64,000 bases of DNA from an uncultured Verrucomicrobia subdivision 3 bacterium (lineage in GTDB: Bacteria; Verrucomicrobiota; Verrucomicrobiia; Limisphaerales; UBA11358), in contig CAIQWB010000117.1 of the NCBI GenBank assembly GCA_903875465.1, positions 1 through 64,000 of the forward strand, written 5' to 3'. The notes below the pieces were generated by a model. It searched no databases and was not told the origin of the DNA. It saw only the letters and a program-made list of their open reading frames with translations. Below are positions 32,621-41,262 of the stretch, in pieces (within the stretch, counting starts at the first letter, position 1; each line of letters begins with the position of its first letter). The position numbers were made by a program, and so were the translations under genes.

Positions 32621-33284
32621 TCAATCGGCTGCCTCACCAGCAAATGATCCTCCGAACTTTTCCACTACCTCCGCCGGCAAAAAATTGCGTAGACGTGGAT
32701 GTGGCCCCACCAGTCGCATAAGCCCGAACTCCGAAATTAAAATGCCCGGGATGCGTCATGATATTGGAGCAGAAACGCTTTGGAAAAATCGCCGCATACC
32801 CGCAGCGGTCTGGTAAGACTGCCTCTGCGCGAAGCGCACACCCTTAAATGGGCAACTGCTTGGCAGCGGCTTGGGAAGCCACTTTTCCAAACCGTTTATG
32901 CCCAATAGATGGATGCAGACCGGGCGTTTTAATTTCGGAGTTCGGGATAAGATCCAGCAAGTGGTTTTGCCGTTTACTAGCTTGTCGTTTGGGGGTCTGC
33001 CAGTCGACCAGTTTGCCTCTCAAGGCATCCTCCCGGCTGGTTGCACGCTTAGAAAGCGATGATAATTCCCCTTCCGCAGCTGTCCCTTTAGGCTTTCCAT
33101 GGCTGTCCCGATCCTTGCGCAGGGCCGCCTTAATTGCTGCCGGCTGGGCTCGACGAGTAGCATCAGGAAACCTTCCCGGGTTCGGACCGGCCTAACCAAG
33201 GGGGGACTTCCTTTTCTACCAGTTCCACCACCCACACACTGCCGTCGGGCTGGCGGGAGGCATCAAAGGCCACGCTGGGTGGAA
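32621..33284 (-). pseudogene. Gene remnant interrupted by the foldback element
   Basis: On the minus strand, protein-like text (VAFDASRQPDGSVWVVELVE) starts just after an in-frame TAA at ~33285, shifts frame near 33173, and continues PAAIKAALRKDRDSHGKPKG to the foldback element at 32946. If the element and one ATAAG copy are removed, the frame joins exactly as NHLLDLMRLVGPHPRLRN and runs to a TGA at 32621-32623. This shows that the target was coding or recently coding. I do not recognise the family. The rest of 32565-33386 has no other gene. Confidence 0.6.
32723..32946 (+). mobile_element. Foldback MITE-like element, copy 1, with 5-bp target duplication
   Basis: 224 bp. Terminal inverted repeats are CCCGAACTCCGAAATTAAAA and its exact complement (32723-32742 and 32927-32946). 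Inside them, the arms stay imperfectly complementary for ~70 bp (for example AAACGCTTTGGAAAA against TTTTCCAAACCGTTT). ATAAG flanks both ends (32718-32722 and 32947-32951), a target duplication. No transposase is encoded, so it is non-autonomous. A second copy, about nine-tenths identical, lies at 38155-38381. Confidence 0.85.
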
Positions 33285-33331
33285 ATTATTCCACGGAACA
33301 ACTGCGCCCATGCTTGGCAGCAACCCCTTTC

Positions 33332-33351
33332 ATCGGGGGATCACCCCCGAT
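33332..33351 (-). other. Hairpin downstream of livF
   Basis: ATCGGGGG/CCCCCGAT stem of 8 bp with a 4-nt loop, 36 bp past the livF-like stop codon. There is no T tract on either side, so it may be a 3'-end stabiliser or a factor-dependent stop rather than an intrinsic terminator. Confidence 0.4.
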
Positions 33352-33386
33352 TTGGGAATGGTTTCACAGGTCCTTCCGCAAGCACT

Positions 33387-34094
33387 TCAACCGCCCAAAT
33401 AGGCGCTCTTAACCTGTGGATTCTGCCGCAGTTTGGCGGATTCATCGGACAAGATAATGCGGCCGGTTTCGAGGACATAGCCGTAGTGGGAAATTTCCAG
33501 GGCCAGATTGGCGTTTTGTTCCACCAGCAAAATGGTCAGGCCCTGCTGGCGGTTGATCTCCACGATTTTCTCGAAGATGGTTTTGACCAGCAAGGGGGCG
33601 ATGCCCAACGAGGGTTCATCCAGCAGCAGAAACCGGGGCTTGCTCATCAGCGCCCGGCCAATGGCAAGCATTTGCTGTTCGCCCCCGCTCAACGTGCCGG
33701 CCACTTGCTCGGCCCGCTCTTTCAAGCGCGGAAACGTGGTGAAAACGAAGTCGAGTTCCTGCCGGATGACCGCCGCGTTGGTTTGCAGGTAGGCCCCCAT
33801 GCGGAGGTTTTCCATCACCGTGAGATTGGCAAAGACCATGCGGCCCTCGGGCACATGGGAGAGGCCACGTTTGACGATTTCGTGTGGCGGCAGCCCAACC
33901 AGGCTGCCGGCTTCGTAAATGATTTCGCCAGACTTCGGTCGGATCAGTCCGGAGACGGCCCGCAGGGTGGTGCTCTTACCGGCCCCGTTGGAGCCAATCA
34001 GGGTGACGATCTGGCCCTGGTCCACGCGCAGGGAAATCCCGTGCAGGGCGTTGATGGCACCGTAACTGACCGCGAGATTTTTAATTTCCAGCAT
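33387..34094 (-). CDS. livF: Branched-chain amino-acid-type ABC transporter ATPase (LivF)
   Basis: 235 residues from the ATG at 34094 (MLEIKNLAVSYG). Walker A GSNGAGKS, signature LSGGEQQMLAIGRAL, Walker B FLLLDEPSLG, and the HAP-family VPEGRMVFANLTVMENL. It is one of the two ATPases of a high-affinity amino-acid/amide importer and is the last gene of the operon, 4 bp after livG. The substrate class may be leucine-type amino acids, urea or short amides; the sequence alone does not decide. Confidence 0.93.
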   Translation of the reverse strand: MLEIKNLAVSYGAINALHGISLRVDQGQIVTLIGSNGAGKSTTLRAVSGLIRPKSGEIIYEAGSLVGLPPHEIVKRGLSHVPEGRMVFANLTVMENLRMGAYLQTNAAVIRQELDFVFTTFPRLKERAEQVAGTLSGGEQQMLAIGRALMSKPRFLLLDEPSLGIAPLLVKTIFEKIVEINRQQGLTILLVEQNANLALEISHYGYVLETGRIILSDESAKLRQNPQVKSAYLGG

Positions 34095-34098
34095 GGCT

Positions 34099-34878
34099 TC
34101 AGTGGGGTGCGGTGACTTCCTCTCCCAAATACGCCTCAATCACTTTGGGGTTTTTGCGCACGGATTCGGGGGTGCCCTCGGCGATCTTAACTCCGTAATC
34201 CAGCACGGCCACGCGGTCGCAAATGCCCATCACCACCCGCATGTCGTGCTCGACGAGCAGCACGGAGATGTGGAATTTTTCCTGAATGAACCGGATGAGC
34301 CGCGTGAGTTCGACTTTCTCGGTGGGATTCATGCCGGCCGCCGGCTCATCGAGGAGCAGGAGCTTGGGCCGGGTGGCTAGGGCCCGGACAATTTCCAACC
34401 GCCGTTGGTCACCGTACGGGAGGCTCCTGGCTTCATTATTCCGGGCCTTGCTCAGGCCAAAGATTTCTAGCAGTTCGAGCACTTCGCGTTCCACTTCCGC
34501 CTCGCCCTCGCGAAAGCCGCGGCCCCGCCAGAGGGCGTTGATAATGCCGTGCGGACGGTGCAATTGCACGGCGGTGCGCACATTGTCAAACACGCTCAGG
34601 CTGGCAAACAGGCGGATGTTTTGAAACGTGCGGGCAATGCCGAGGCGGGCGAGTTGATGGGCTTTGAGACCGCCGGTGGCGCGACCGTTAAAAGTGATTT
34701 TGCCGGTGGTCGGCTGATAGACCCCCGTGATCAGGTTGAAGGCAGTGGTTTTGCCCGCGCCGTTGGGGCCGATGAGTCCGACGAGTTCGCCGGTGCCAAT
34801 GGCGAGGTTCAACTCAGACACGGCCGTCAAGCCGCCGAAGCGAATGGTGACTTGGTCGAGTTGGAGCAGGGGGTTCAT
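34099..34878 (-). CDS. livG: Branched-chain amino-acid-type ABC transporter ATPase (LivG)
   Basis: 259 residues. Walker A GPNGAGKTT, LivG-type signature LPYGDQRRLEIVRAL, Walker B LLLLDEPAAGMNP, and the C-terminal extension KVIEAYLGEEV typical of LivG. It overlaps the livM stop by ATGA. It pairs with LivF to power the permeases LivH and LivM. Confidence 0.93.
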   Translation of the reverse strand: MNPLLQLDQVTIRFGGLTAVSELNLAIGTGELVGLIGPNGAGKTTAFNLITGVYQPTTGKITFNGRATGGLKAHQLARLGIARTFQNIRLFASLSVFDNVRTAVQLHRPHGIINALWRGRGFREGEAEVEREVLELLEIFGLSKARNNEARSLPYGDQRRLEIVRALATRPKLLLLDEPAAGMNPTEKVELTRLIRFIQEKFHISVLLVEHDMRVVMGICDRVAVLDYGVKIAEGTPESVRKNPKVIEAYLGEEVTAPH

Positions 34879-35810
34879 GCGGCTTTGGCCCGGCCGAAGC
34901 TGAACAGGCCCTGGGGCCTGGCGATCATCAGGAGGATGATCAGCAGGGCATAAATGATCATCCGGTATTCCGCAAAGGGGCGGAGAAATTCCGGCAGCAG
35001 CGTGAGAATAATCGCCGCCACAATGACCCCCCCAGTCCGCCCCATCCCGCCCAGAATCACCATGACCACGATATCGATCGACTTCATGAAGTCGAAGTTG
35101 GTGGGGGACAGAAAGAGTTTATGATGGGCGAACAGCCCGCCGGCGAGCCCCGCAAAAAAAGCGCCGATCACGAAAGCCGTGACCTTGTAACGTGTGGGAT
35201 TGATGCCCGAGGCGCTGGCGGCGACTTCGTCGTCATGCACGGCGATAAAGCCTCGGCCGTAGGTCGAATTGACCAGGCTGCCAATGACGTAGACGGTGAC
35301 CGCCGCCAGGCCAAAGGACCAGAACAAGGTGGTTCGTTCCGGGATGCCGCTCAAGCCGCTGGCCGCGCCCACGCATTCCATATTTTGCAAAACTACCCGG
35401 ATGATCTCGCCGAAGCCGAGGGTGACGATCGCCAGATAATCGCCCCGCAAGCGCAGGGTGGGAATCCCCACGGCGAGCCCGGCAATGGCCGCCAGCAAGC
35501 CACCCGCCAGCAGCGAGCCGGCAAACAAGAGGCCGGACAATACGACCGAAGGCGACCCAGACAGGTGCGGGGTAATGGCCAGAGTGATGGCCGCGGCCGT
35601 GTAGCCGCCCACGGCCATGAAGCCGGCATGACCCAGGCTGAACTGGCCGGTGTGGCCATTGATGAGGTTCAGGCTGACCGCGAGAATGATATTGATGCCC
35701 ACATCGATCGCCACGCCGAGATAATAGCGATTGAAATAGGCCGACAAAGCAGACACGCCGGCCGCCACCAGAATGGCCAGGATCAAAAAGCGTTTGGCGC
35801 GGGTGTGCAT
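34875..35810 (-). CDS. livM: Branched-chain amino-acid-type ABC permease (LivM)
   Basis: 311 residues and about ten membrane helices. Family motifs SLNLINGHTGQFSLGHAGFM and the EAA-like loop YLAIVTLGFGEIIRVV, and GRGFIAVHDDEVAASASGIN. It is 10 bp downstream of livH and overlaps livG. It forms the inner-membrane channel with LivH. Confidence 0.92.
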   Translation of the reverse strand: MHTRAKRFLILAILVAAGVSALSAYFNRYYLGVAIDVGINIILAVSLNLINGHTGQFSLGHAGFMAVGGYTAAAITLAITPHLSGSPSVVLSGLLFAGSLLAGGLLAAIAGLAVGIPTLRLRGDYLAIVTLGFGEIIRVVLQNMECVGAASGLSGIPERTTLFWSFGLAAVTVYVIGSLVNSTYGRGFIAVHDDEVAASASGINPTRYKVTAFVIGAFFAGLAGGLFAHHKLFLSPTNFDFMKSIDIVVMVILGGMGRTGGVIVAAIILTLLPEFLRPFAEYRMIIYALLIILLMIARPQGLFSFGRAKAA

Positions 35811-35820
35811 TAGCTTCGGA

Positions 35821-36732
35821 TTATACCTTTTCCACCTGGGATTTGCCGAGGAGACCGGCGGGTTTGAAGAGCAGGATTAAAATCAGGATGGCGAAGGCAA
35901 TGCCATCGCGGTAATTGGACAGGCCGGGAATGCCCCCGGCAAAAGTTTCGAGGAGGCCGATGACCAAGCCGCCCAGGGCTGCCCCCGGCAGGTTGCCAAT
36001 CCCGCCCACCACGGCGGCAATGAACGCGCGGAGACCGGGTTGCACGCCCATCAAGGGATCAATGCCGGGGGCGCGGAGGGCGTAGAAAATGCCGGCGACC
36101 GCCGCCAGCGCCGAGCCCAGTCCGAAGGTGAGGCTGATGATGCGGTTGACGTTCACGCCCATCAGGGCCGCCGCCCGGTCGTTGAAGGCCACGGCGCGCA
36201 TCGCCATGCCGGCCTTGGTGTGCTGCACGATGAACCACAGCGCGCCGAGCAAGCCGGCGGTGACCAGCAGCGTGGCCACGTCATTGCTGTCCACGGTCAA
36301 CGCCCCGAGGTGCAAATCGTGCTTGGGCAGCAGCGGGGGAAAGGGCCGGGTCTGCGCCCCAAACACGGCGCGGTGCTGGCAGGCGTATTCAATGAATAAC
36401 GAGACTCCGATCGCGGTGATGAGCACGGTGAGTTTGGGCCGGGCGCGCAGGGGGCGGTAGGCCAGTAGTTCAATCAGCATGCCCAGGCCGGCACAAATCG
36501 CCGCGGCCAGCAGGATGACCACGAGGGCTCCGGCATAGGATGAGGCCGGAAACACGTGGCCCACCCAGGGGGCCAGAAAGTAGGCGGCGAACGCCCCCAG
36601 CATCAGCACGTCGCTGTGGGCAAAGTTGATGAACCGCAGCACGCCATAGACCATCGTATAGCCCAGGGCGATGAGCGCGTAAATCGAGCCGAGGGCCAGC
36701 CCGTTGACCAGTTGTTGGATGAATTCGTTGAT
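35821..36732 (-). CDS. livH: Branched-chain amino-acid-type ABC permease (LivH), non-canonical start
   Basis: The first ATG in frame (36654, MVYGVLRFINFAH) lies inside the first membrane helix. The frame upstream encodes the expected LivH N-terminus, NEFIQQLVNGLALGSIYALI, back to the codon ATC at 36732, 9 bp after the livJ stop. No ATG, GTG or TTG lies there, so initiation at ATC (or CTG a few codons later) or a sequence error must be assumed. About 303 residues; conserved AVAFNDRAAALMGVNVNRII and AALGGLVIGLLE. Partner of LivM. Confidence 0.85.
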   Translation of the reverse strand: MNEFIQQLVNGLALGSIYALIALGYTMVYGVLRFINFAHSDVLMLGAFAAYFLAPWVGHVFPASSYAGALVVILLAAAICAGLGMLIELLAYRPLRARPKLTVLITAIGVSLFIEYACQHRAVFGAQTRPFPPLLPKHDLHLGALTVDSNDVATLLVTAGLLGALWFIVQHTKAGMAMRAVAFNDRAAALMGVNVNRIISLTFGLGSALAAVAGIFYALRAPGIDPLMGVQPGLRAFIAAVVGGIGNLPGAALGGLVIGLLETFAGGIPGLSNYRDGIAFAILILILLFKPAGLLGKSQVEKV

Positions 36733-36741
36733 AACGTTGGC

Positions 36742-37893
36742 TTACGGATTCACGGTTTCCAAATATTTGAACTTGCCTTTCGTGACCTGCAGGATCACGG
36801 CCGGTTTCGTGGCGTCGCGCTGCTCGTTGATCGTGGTGATACCAGTCACGCCGTCGAAGTTTTTGGTGGCGGCCAGGGCGGTGCGCACTTTCGGTCCGTC
36901 GGTGGTCCCGGCACGTTTTATCGCGTCGGCCAGAATCATGGCGGAATCATAACCGAGGGCGGCCATGGCATCGGGGGTTTTGCCATTGAAACGTTTCTGA
37001 TAGTCGGCCACAAACTTCTGGCTGTTCGTGGTCGCCACGTCCGGCGCGTAGTGCGTGGAGAAATAATTGCCTTCCACGGCGTCCTGGCCGATTTTCACGA
37101 GGTCCTCGCCTTCCCAACCATCACCCCCGGTGAGCGGCACATTGATCCCCAATTGTTTGGCCTGGATGCAAATCAAGGCCACATCCGTGTAATAGCCGGG
37201 CACAAATACCGCGTCGGGGTTCGACGCTTTGATGGCCGTGAGCTGGGCCTTGAAATCCTTGTCGCCGCCGTTGAAATCCAGTTCGGCCGTGATTTGCCCG
37301 CCGAGTTTGACAAAGCTTTCCTTGAAATATTTGGCGAGGCCCTTGCTGTAATCGCTTTTCACATCCGTGAACACGGCGACCTTGCGGGCCTTCAGGGTGT
37401 TGTAGGAGAAATTGGCCATCACCGTGCCCTGGAAGGGATCAATGAAGCACACGCGGAAAATATAATCGCCCGTTTCCGTCACCTTGGGGTTGGTGGAGGA
37501 AGGCGAAATCATGGGGATTTGATTTTGCTGGCAGATCGGCGCGGCTTCGAGTGAGCGGCTGGAGGCCACCTCCCCCAGCACGGCCACGACATTGTCCTTG
37601 GAGACGAGCTTGTTCACCACCGTGGCGGGTTCGCCCGCCTTGGACAAATCATCCTCGGTAATGAGCTGGAACTTGCGTCCGAGGACACCACCGGCATTGT
37701 TCAAGCTTTCAATCGCGAGCAGGGTGCCTTCATGGGAGGAAATGCCGAAATTGGCCTCCTTGCCCGAGAGGGAGGCGTATTCGCCGATTTTAATGGGATT
37801 ATCGGCGTCGCTGCCGCCGCTGGGCTTGCAGCCCGTTAACCCCGCCACGCCGGCGAGAACGATCAAAGATATCCACCCATGCCAATGTTTCAT
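36742..37893 (-). CDS. livJ: Periplasmic substrate-binding lipoprotein of the Liv-type ABC transporter
   Basis: 383 residues from the ATG at 37893. Lipoprotein signal LAGVAGLTGC. Type I periplasmic-binding fold: IKIGEYASLSGKEANFG, GVLGRKFQLITEDD, MISPSSTNPKVTE, GRKVAVFTDV-like TDVKSDYSKGLAKYF. It is the first gene of the operon and captures the ligand. The promoter region 37894-38154 lies next to foldback element copy 2. Confidence 0.9.
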   Translation of the reverse strand: MKHWHGWISLIVLAGVAGLTGCKPSGGSDADNPIKIGEYASLSGKEANFGISSHEGTLLAIESLNNAGGVLGRKFQLITEDDLSKAGEPATVVNKLVSKDNVVAVLGEVASSRSLEAAPICQQNQIPMISPSSTNPKVTETGDYIFRVCFIDPFQGTVMANFSYNTLKARKVAVFTDVKSDYSKGLAKYFKESFVKLGGQITAELDFNGGDKDFKAQLTAIKASNPDAVFVPGYYTDVALICIQAKQLGINVPLTGGDGWEGEDLVKIGQDAVEGNYFSTHYAPDVATTNSQKFVADYQKRFNGKTPDAMAALGYDSAMILADAIKRAGTTDGPKVRTALAATKNFDGVTGITTINEQRDATKPAVILQVTKGKFKYLETVNP

Positions 37894-38154
37894 AATTGTG
37901 ACTGAATAATGGTTCCTTGCCACTCGCGGGCACAATAAAGGGTTTCCGCGTGGGATTCAAGCTTGGCGGTGGGAGTTTTCTAAATCTTAAGGCATTCGGC
38001 CAAAAAGCCGGCCCGGCGGTGAATTGGATTGCCCCCATTTATTGGGCCGCCTGCCCCACCAGCGAGGGCCATTGCGTGCTGGTGAAGGCGACATTCGCCG
38101 CCGCCGCCAGGGTCAGCTCATCACCCTGGAAATTTAGGGTAAACGTCATTTGAA
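37894..38154. other. Upstream region of the Liv operon with a small coding-like fragment
   Basis: A 36-residue frame on the minus strand (38039-38146, MTFTLNFQGDELTLAAAANV..., stop TAA) starts 9 bp from foldback element copy 2 and looks like part of a gene, but I cannot name it. No clear promoter for livJ is seen. Positions 38382-38506 beyond the element also hold no gene. Confidence 0.35.
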
Positions 38155-38381
38155 CCCAAACTCCGAAATTAAAATGGCTGGGATGCGTCAAGATATTGAA
38201 GCAGAAACACTTTGGAAAAATTGCCGGCCTACCCGCAGTGGTCTGGTGAGACTGCCGCTGCGCGGAGCGCGCATTCTTAAATGGGCAACTGCTTGGCAGC
38301 GGCTTGGGAAGCCAATGTTCCAAAGCGTTTATGCCCAAGAGTGGTTGATGCAGACCGGCCGTTTTAATTTCGGAGTTCGGG
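38155..38381 (+). mobile_element. Foldback MITE-like element, copy 2
   Basis: 227 bp, same orientation as copy 1. Left end CCCAAACTCCGAAATTAAAA (one change), right end TTTTAATTTCGGAGTTCGGG. The inside matches copy 1 at roughly nine of ten positions (for example AAATGGGCAACTGCTTGGCA and GCGGCTTGGGAAGCCA). Its flanks (TTGAA and CTTAG) do not form a target duplication, so this copy is older or rearranged. Confidence 0.8.
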
Positions 38382-38506
38382 CTTAGTTCCGAGAAATAAT
38401 GAATCCCTGGGAGGCTGTCACGAACGGAATCGGCGGCCTCTCCCTTTGGGGGGGTGCGCCGGACGGTGCAGGAGTGGCCGGGTGAACACCCAGCCTGGGG
38501 AGGTGC

Positions 38507-39178
38507 TTACGCTTCTTCCTCGGGCACTTCCAGGGAGGCGTAATGCACGCCGAGATTGTGCTGGGCAGTTTTGTCACCCTGGCGGGCGGCACGAATGAAC
38601 CATTTCACCGCTTCCTGGGTGTTTTGTTCCACGCCCCGGCCGGTTTGGTAGCACAGACCCAAATTGCACTGGGCCGGCGCACATTCTTGTTCGGCTGCGG
38701 CACGGTACCATTGCACGGCCTCAGTAAAATCCTGTTCGACCACCTGGCCGGATTCGTAAAAAACGCCCAGATTGAATTGGGCCGAGGGATAACCACGTTC
38801 GGCCGCCTCCTGGTACCATTTCAGGGCTTCGGGATAATTGAGCGGCACCCCCTGGCCGGTTTCGTACAACATGCCGAGGTTGAACTGGGCGGCCGGATCA
38901 CCTTGCTCGGCGGCTTCGCGCAACCAGCGGGCGGCTTCAGTATATTCCTGGGGAACGCCCGCGCCGGTAATGTAGCTTACCCCCAGATAACATTGGGCCA
39001 CGGGATCGTTTTGGTCAGCGGAACGCCGAAACCACTTGATGGCCTCCCCAAAATCTTGTTTGACGCCCTGGCCGTTTTGAAAACAGACCCCGAGATAGCA
39101 CTGCGCTTGCGCGTCCCCCTCCTCGGCGGCGGCGCGCATGGCCTCAAAATTGTCCCAAGTCCGACGATGCCCTGACAT
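38507..39178 (-). CDS. Sel1-repeat (TPR-like) protein
   Basis: 223 residues from the ATG at 39178. Six Sel1 repeats of 36 residues, pattern A-x-x-G-x-x-x-A-Q-x-x-L-G-x-x-Y-x-x-G-x-G-V-x-x-(D/N)-x-x-E-A-x-x-W. No signal peptide, so probably a cytosolic scaffold for protein contacts. The repeats are very regular. It is divergent from proC, with 120 bp between. Confidence 0.9.
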   Translation of the reverse strand: MSGHRRTWDNFEAMRAAAEEGDAQAQCYLGVCFQNGQGVKQDFGEAIKWFRRSADQNDPVAQCYLGVSYITGAGVPQEYTEAARWLREAAEQGDPAAQFNLGMLYETGQGVPLNYPEALKWYQEAAERGYPSAQFNLGVFYESGQVVEQDFTEAVQWYRAAAEQECAPAQCNLGLCYQTGRGVEQNTQEAVKWFIRAARQGDKTAQHNLGVHYASLEVPEEEA

Positions 39179-39300
39179 GTTTGGTCTTTCTGCAATCAGC
39201 GTGGCAAAAACCACACCGCTCTGAAAATAAAGAGAAACCCGGTGAATTCAAGTCGTGAATTCAGCTTTCGCCGGAGCCCCCGGCCTGTTACAACCCTGTC

Positions 39301-40116
39301 ATGGCAGACAAGCTCACCATTGGATTCCTGGGCGCCGGCAAAATGGCCACCGCCCTGGCCCGCGGCTTTGTGAATGCGGAACTGGTTTTCCCGCGTGAAA
39401 TCATGGCCAGCGACCCTTATGCCACCGCCCGGGACCATTTTGCCGCCGAGGTGGGCGCGGCGGTGACGGCCAATAACGGGGAAGTGGCCCAATTCGCCCA
39501 GGTTTTAATTCTGGCTACCAAGCCGGACCAGGTGGCCCCGGCCCTGGCGGAAATTCACCCCTATATTACCAGCCATCACTTGCTCATTTCCATCGCCGCC
39601 GGGGTGACGCTGGCCAAATTGCAGGCGGCCCTGCCTGCCGGGGCGCGCGTCATCCGCGTGATGCCCAATACTCCGGCCTTAATTGGGGCGGGCGCCTCCG
39701 CCTATGCCTTGGGCGCGCAAGCCACCCCGGGCGACGCCGAACTGGCGGGTCGCCTGCTCTCGGCCGTGGGGCTGGCTCTGCCCGTAAAAGAGGTTTTGCT
39801 CGATGCCGTCACCGGTCTGAGCGGCAGCGGACCCGCCTATGGCTACCAATTTATCGAGGCCTTGAGTGATGGGGGCGTGGCCGCCGGATTGCCCCGGGAC
39901 GTCGCCACCCGTTTGGCCGCGCAAACCATGCTGGGTGCCGCGAAAATGGTGCTGGAAACCGGCTTGCATCCCGGCGTGCTGAAAGACCAGGTAACCAGTC
40001 CCGGTGGCACCACCATTGAAGGCTTGCATGAACTGGAAAAAGGCCACTTGCGCGGCACGGTCATGAGTGCGGTCCGCGCCGCCACTGAACGCTCCAAGAA
40101 ACTGGGCCACGCATGA
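39301..40116 (+). CDS. proC: Pyrroline-5-carboxylate reductase
   Basis: 271 residues, the usual length. NAD(P)-binding GFLGAGKMATALARGF; the ProC signature region AVTGLSGSGPAYGYQFIEALSDGGV and QVTSPGGTTIEGLHELE are clear. It makes proline from pyrroline-5-carboxylate in the cytosol. It overlaps the following permease gene by ATGA. Confidence 0.95.
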   Translation: MADKLTIGFLGAGKMATALARGFVNAELVFPREIMASDPYATARDHFAAEVGAAVTANNGEVAQFAQVLILATKPDQVAPALAEIHPYITSHHLLISIAAGVTLAKLQAALPAGARVIRVMPNTPALIGAGASAYALGAQATPGDAELAGRLLSAVGLALPVKEVLLDAVTGLSGSGPAYGYQFIEALSDGGVAAGLPRDVATRLAAQTMLGAAKMVLETGLHPGVLKDQVTSPGGTTIEGLHELEKGHLRGTVMSAVRAATERSKKLGHA

Positions 40117-41261
40117 ACGCGCACTTGCCCACCCCCACGCAACGACGGATTCTCTGGCTGGCCCTGACCGGGCTGGCGGTCGCGGCCATCCTGGCGCTGG
40201 TGGGCGCGGTCGTCTGGGGCCTGGGGCGCGTGCTGGACATCCTCGGCCCGGTATTGTGGCCGCTGGCCGTGGCGGGGGTGGTGGCTTGCGTGTTATCCCC
40301 CTTGGTTGACTGGCTGGAAAAACGCCGCGTGCCGCGTATCCGGGCCATTTTGATGGTGTTTGTCGTGGTCTTTGCCCTCAGCGCCGGCGCGCTGGCCAGT
40401 CTCATCCCGCAGGTGGTGGTCGAGACCCAGGAGCTCGTTGCCAAAATTCCCGAATACTCGGTGCGCCTGCAACATCGGGTGGCCGATTTCCTCGCCAAAC
40501 CGCCGGAGTTTTTGCGGCAATTCTTACCCGCCCCGCCCAAGGCGGACGCCGGCGCGATCAGTGACCAAGAGCAGGCGCTGGCCTCGGCCATGGGCCTGCT
40601 GAGCGAACATTGGTCCGGCTGGGGCACCTGGCTCTTTTCGCAAAAGGATAAAGTGGCCTCCAGTTTTGGTGTGCTGGCCGGGCTGGCCCTGATTCCCGTC
40701 TACGCGTTTTATTTCCTGCTGGAGACCCGCAAGATCAAAGATCATTGGCAGGACTATTTGCCCGTGCGCGATTCCCGCTTGAAGGTGGAAACGGTCTTCG
40801 TACTCGGCTCCATCAGCGAATACATGGTGGCATTCTTTCGGGGGCAGGTGCTGGTCGCCTTGTGTGATAGTGTGCTTTATACCATTGGTTTTGTCTCGGC
40901 GGGCTTGAATTATGCCTTCCTATTGGGCTTTGCGGCGGTGCTGCTTTCCATGATCCCCTTTCTGGGGGCCATTGTCCTCGCGGTCTCCGCGGTGACTCTG
41001 GCCGTCGTGCAATTTGGCGACTGGCTGCACCCGGTGATTATTCTTGGGGTGTTTGGCGTGGTGCAAGTCCTCGAAGGCCTGGTGATTTCACCCAAGATCA
41101 TCGGCGACCGGGTGGGCCTGCACCCACTGGTGATCATCATCGCCGTGATGACCGGCACCACCCTCCTGGGCGGCATCCTGGGGGGCATTCTCGCGATCCC
41201 CCTGGCGGCCGCCTTGCGGGTGATTTTGTTCCGCTATGTGTGGAAGGTGCGGCAGGAGTGA
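40113..41261 (+). CDS. AI-2E family transporter (PerM-like)
   Basis: 382 residues. Eight-helix pattern of the family: paired N-terminal helices (~12-65), a soluble loop (~85-165), then helices up to 370. Conserved elements include VLWPLAVAGVVACVLSPLVDWLE, YFLLETR, and the C-terminal ISPKIIGDRVGLHPLVIIIAV. Members include TqsA, PerM and Na+/H+ antiporter-like proteins; the substrate is undecided. Co-translated with proC. Confidence 0.88.
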   Translation: MNAHLPTPTQRRILWLALTGLAVAAILALVGAVVWGLGRVLDILGPVLWPLAVAGVVACVLSPLVDWLEKRRVPRIRAILMVFVVVFALSAGALASLIPQVVVETQELVAKIPEYSVRLQHRVADFLAKPPEFLRQFLPAPPKADAGAISDQEQALASAMGLLSEHWSGWGTWLFSQKDKVASSFGVLAGLALIPVYAFYFLLETRKIKDHWQDYLPVRDSRLKVETVFVLGSISEYMVAFFRGQVLVALCDSVLYTIGFVSAGLNYAFLLGFAAVLLSMIPFLGAIVLAVSAVTLAVVQFGDWLHPVIILGVFGVVQVLEGLVISPKIIGDRVGLHPLVIIIAVMTGTTLLGGILGGILAIPLAAALRVILFRYVWKVRQE

Positions 41262-41262
41262 C

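Noticed and set aside
33099-34115. A 338-codon plus-strand open frame across livF
   Set aside because: It is antisense to livF, which has all ABC ATPase motifs; the plus frame has no recognisable domain and low-complexity composition.
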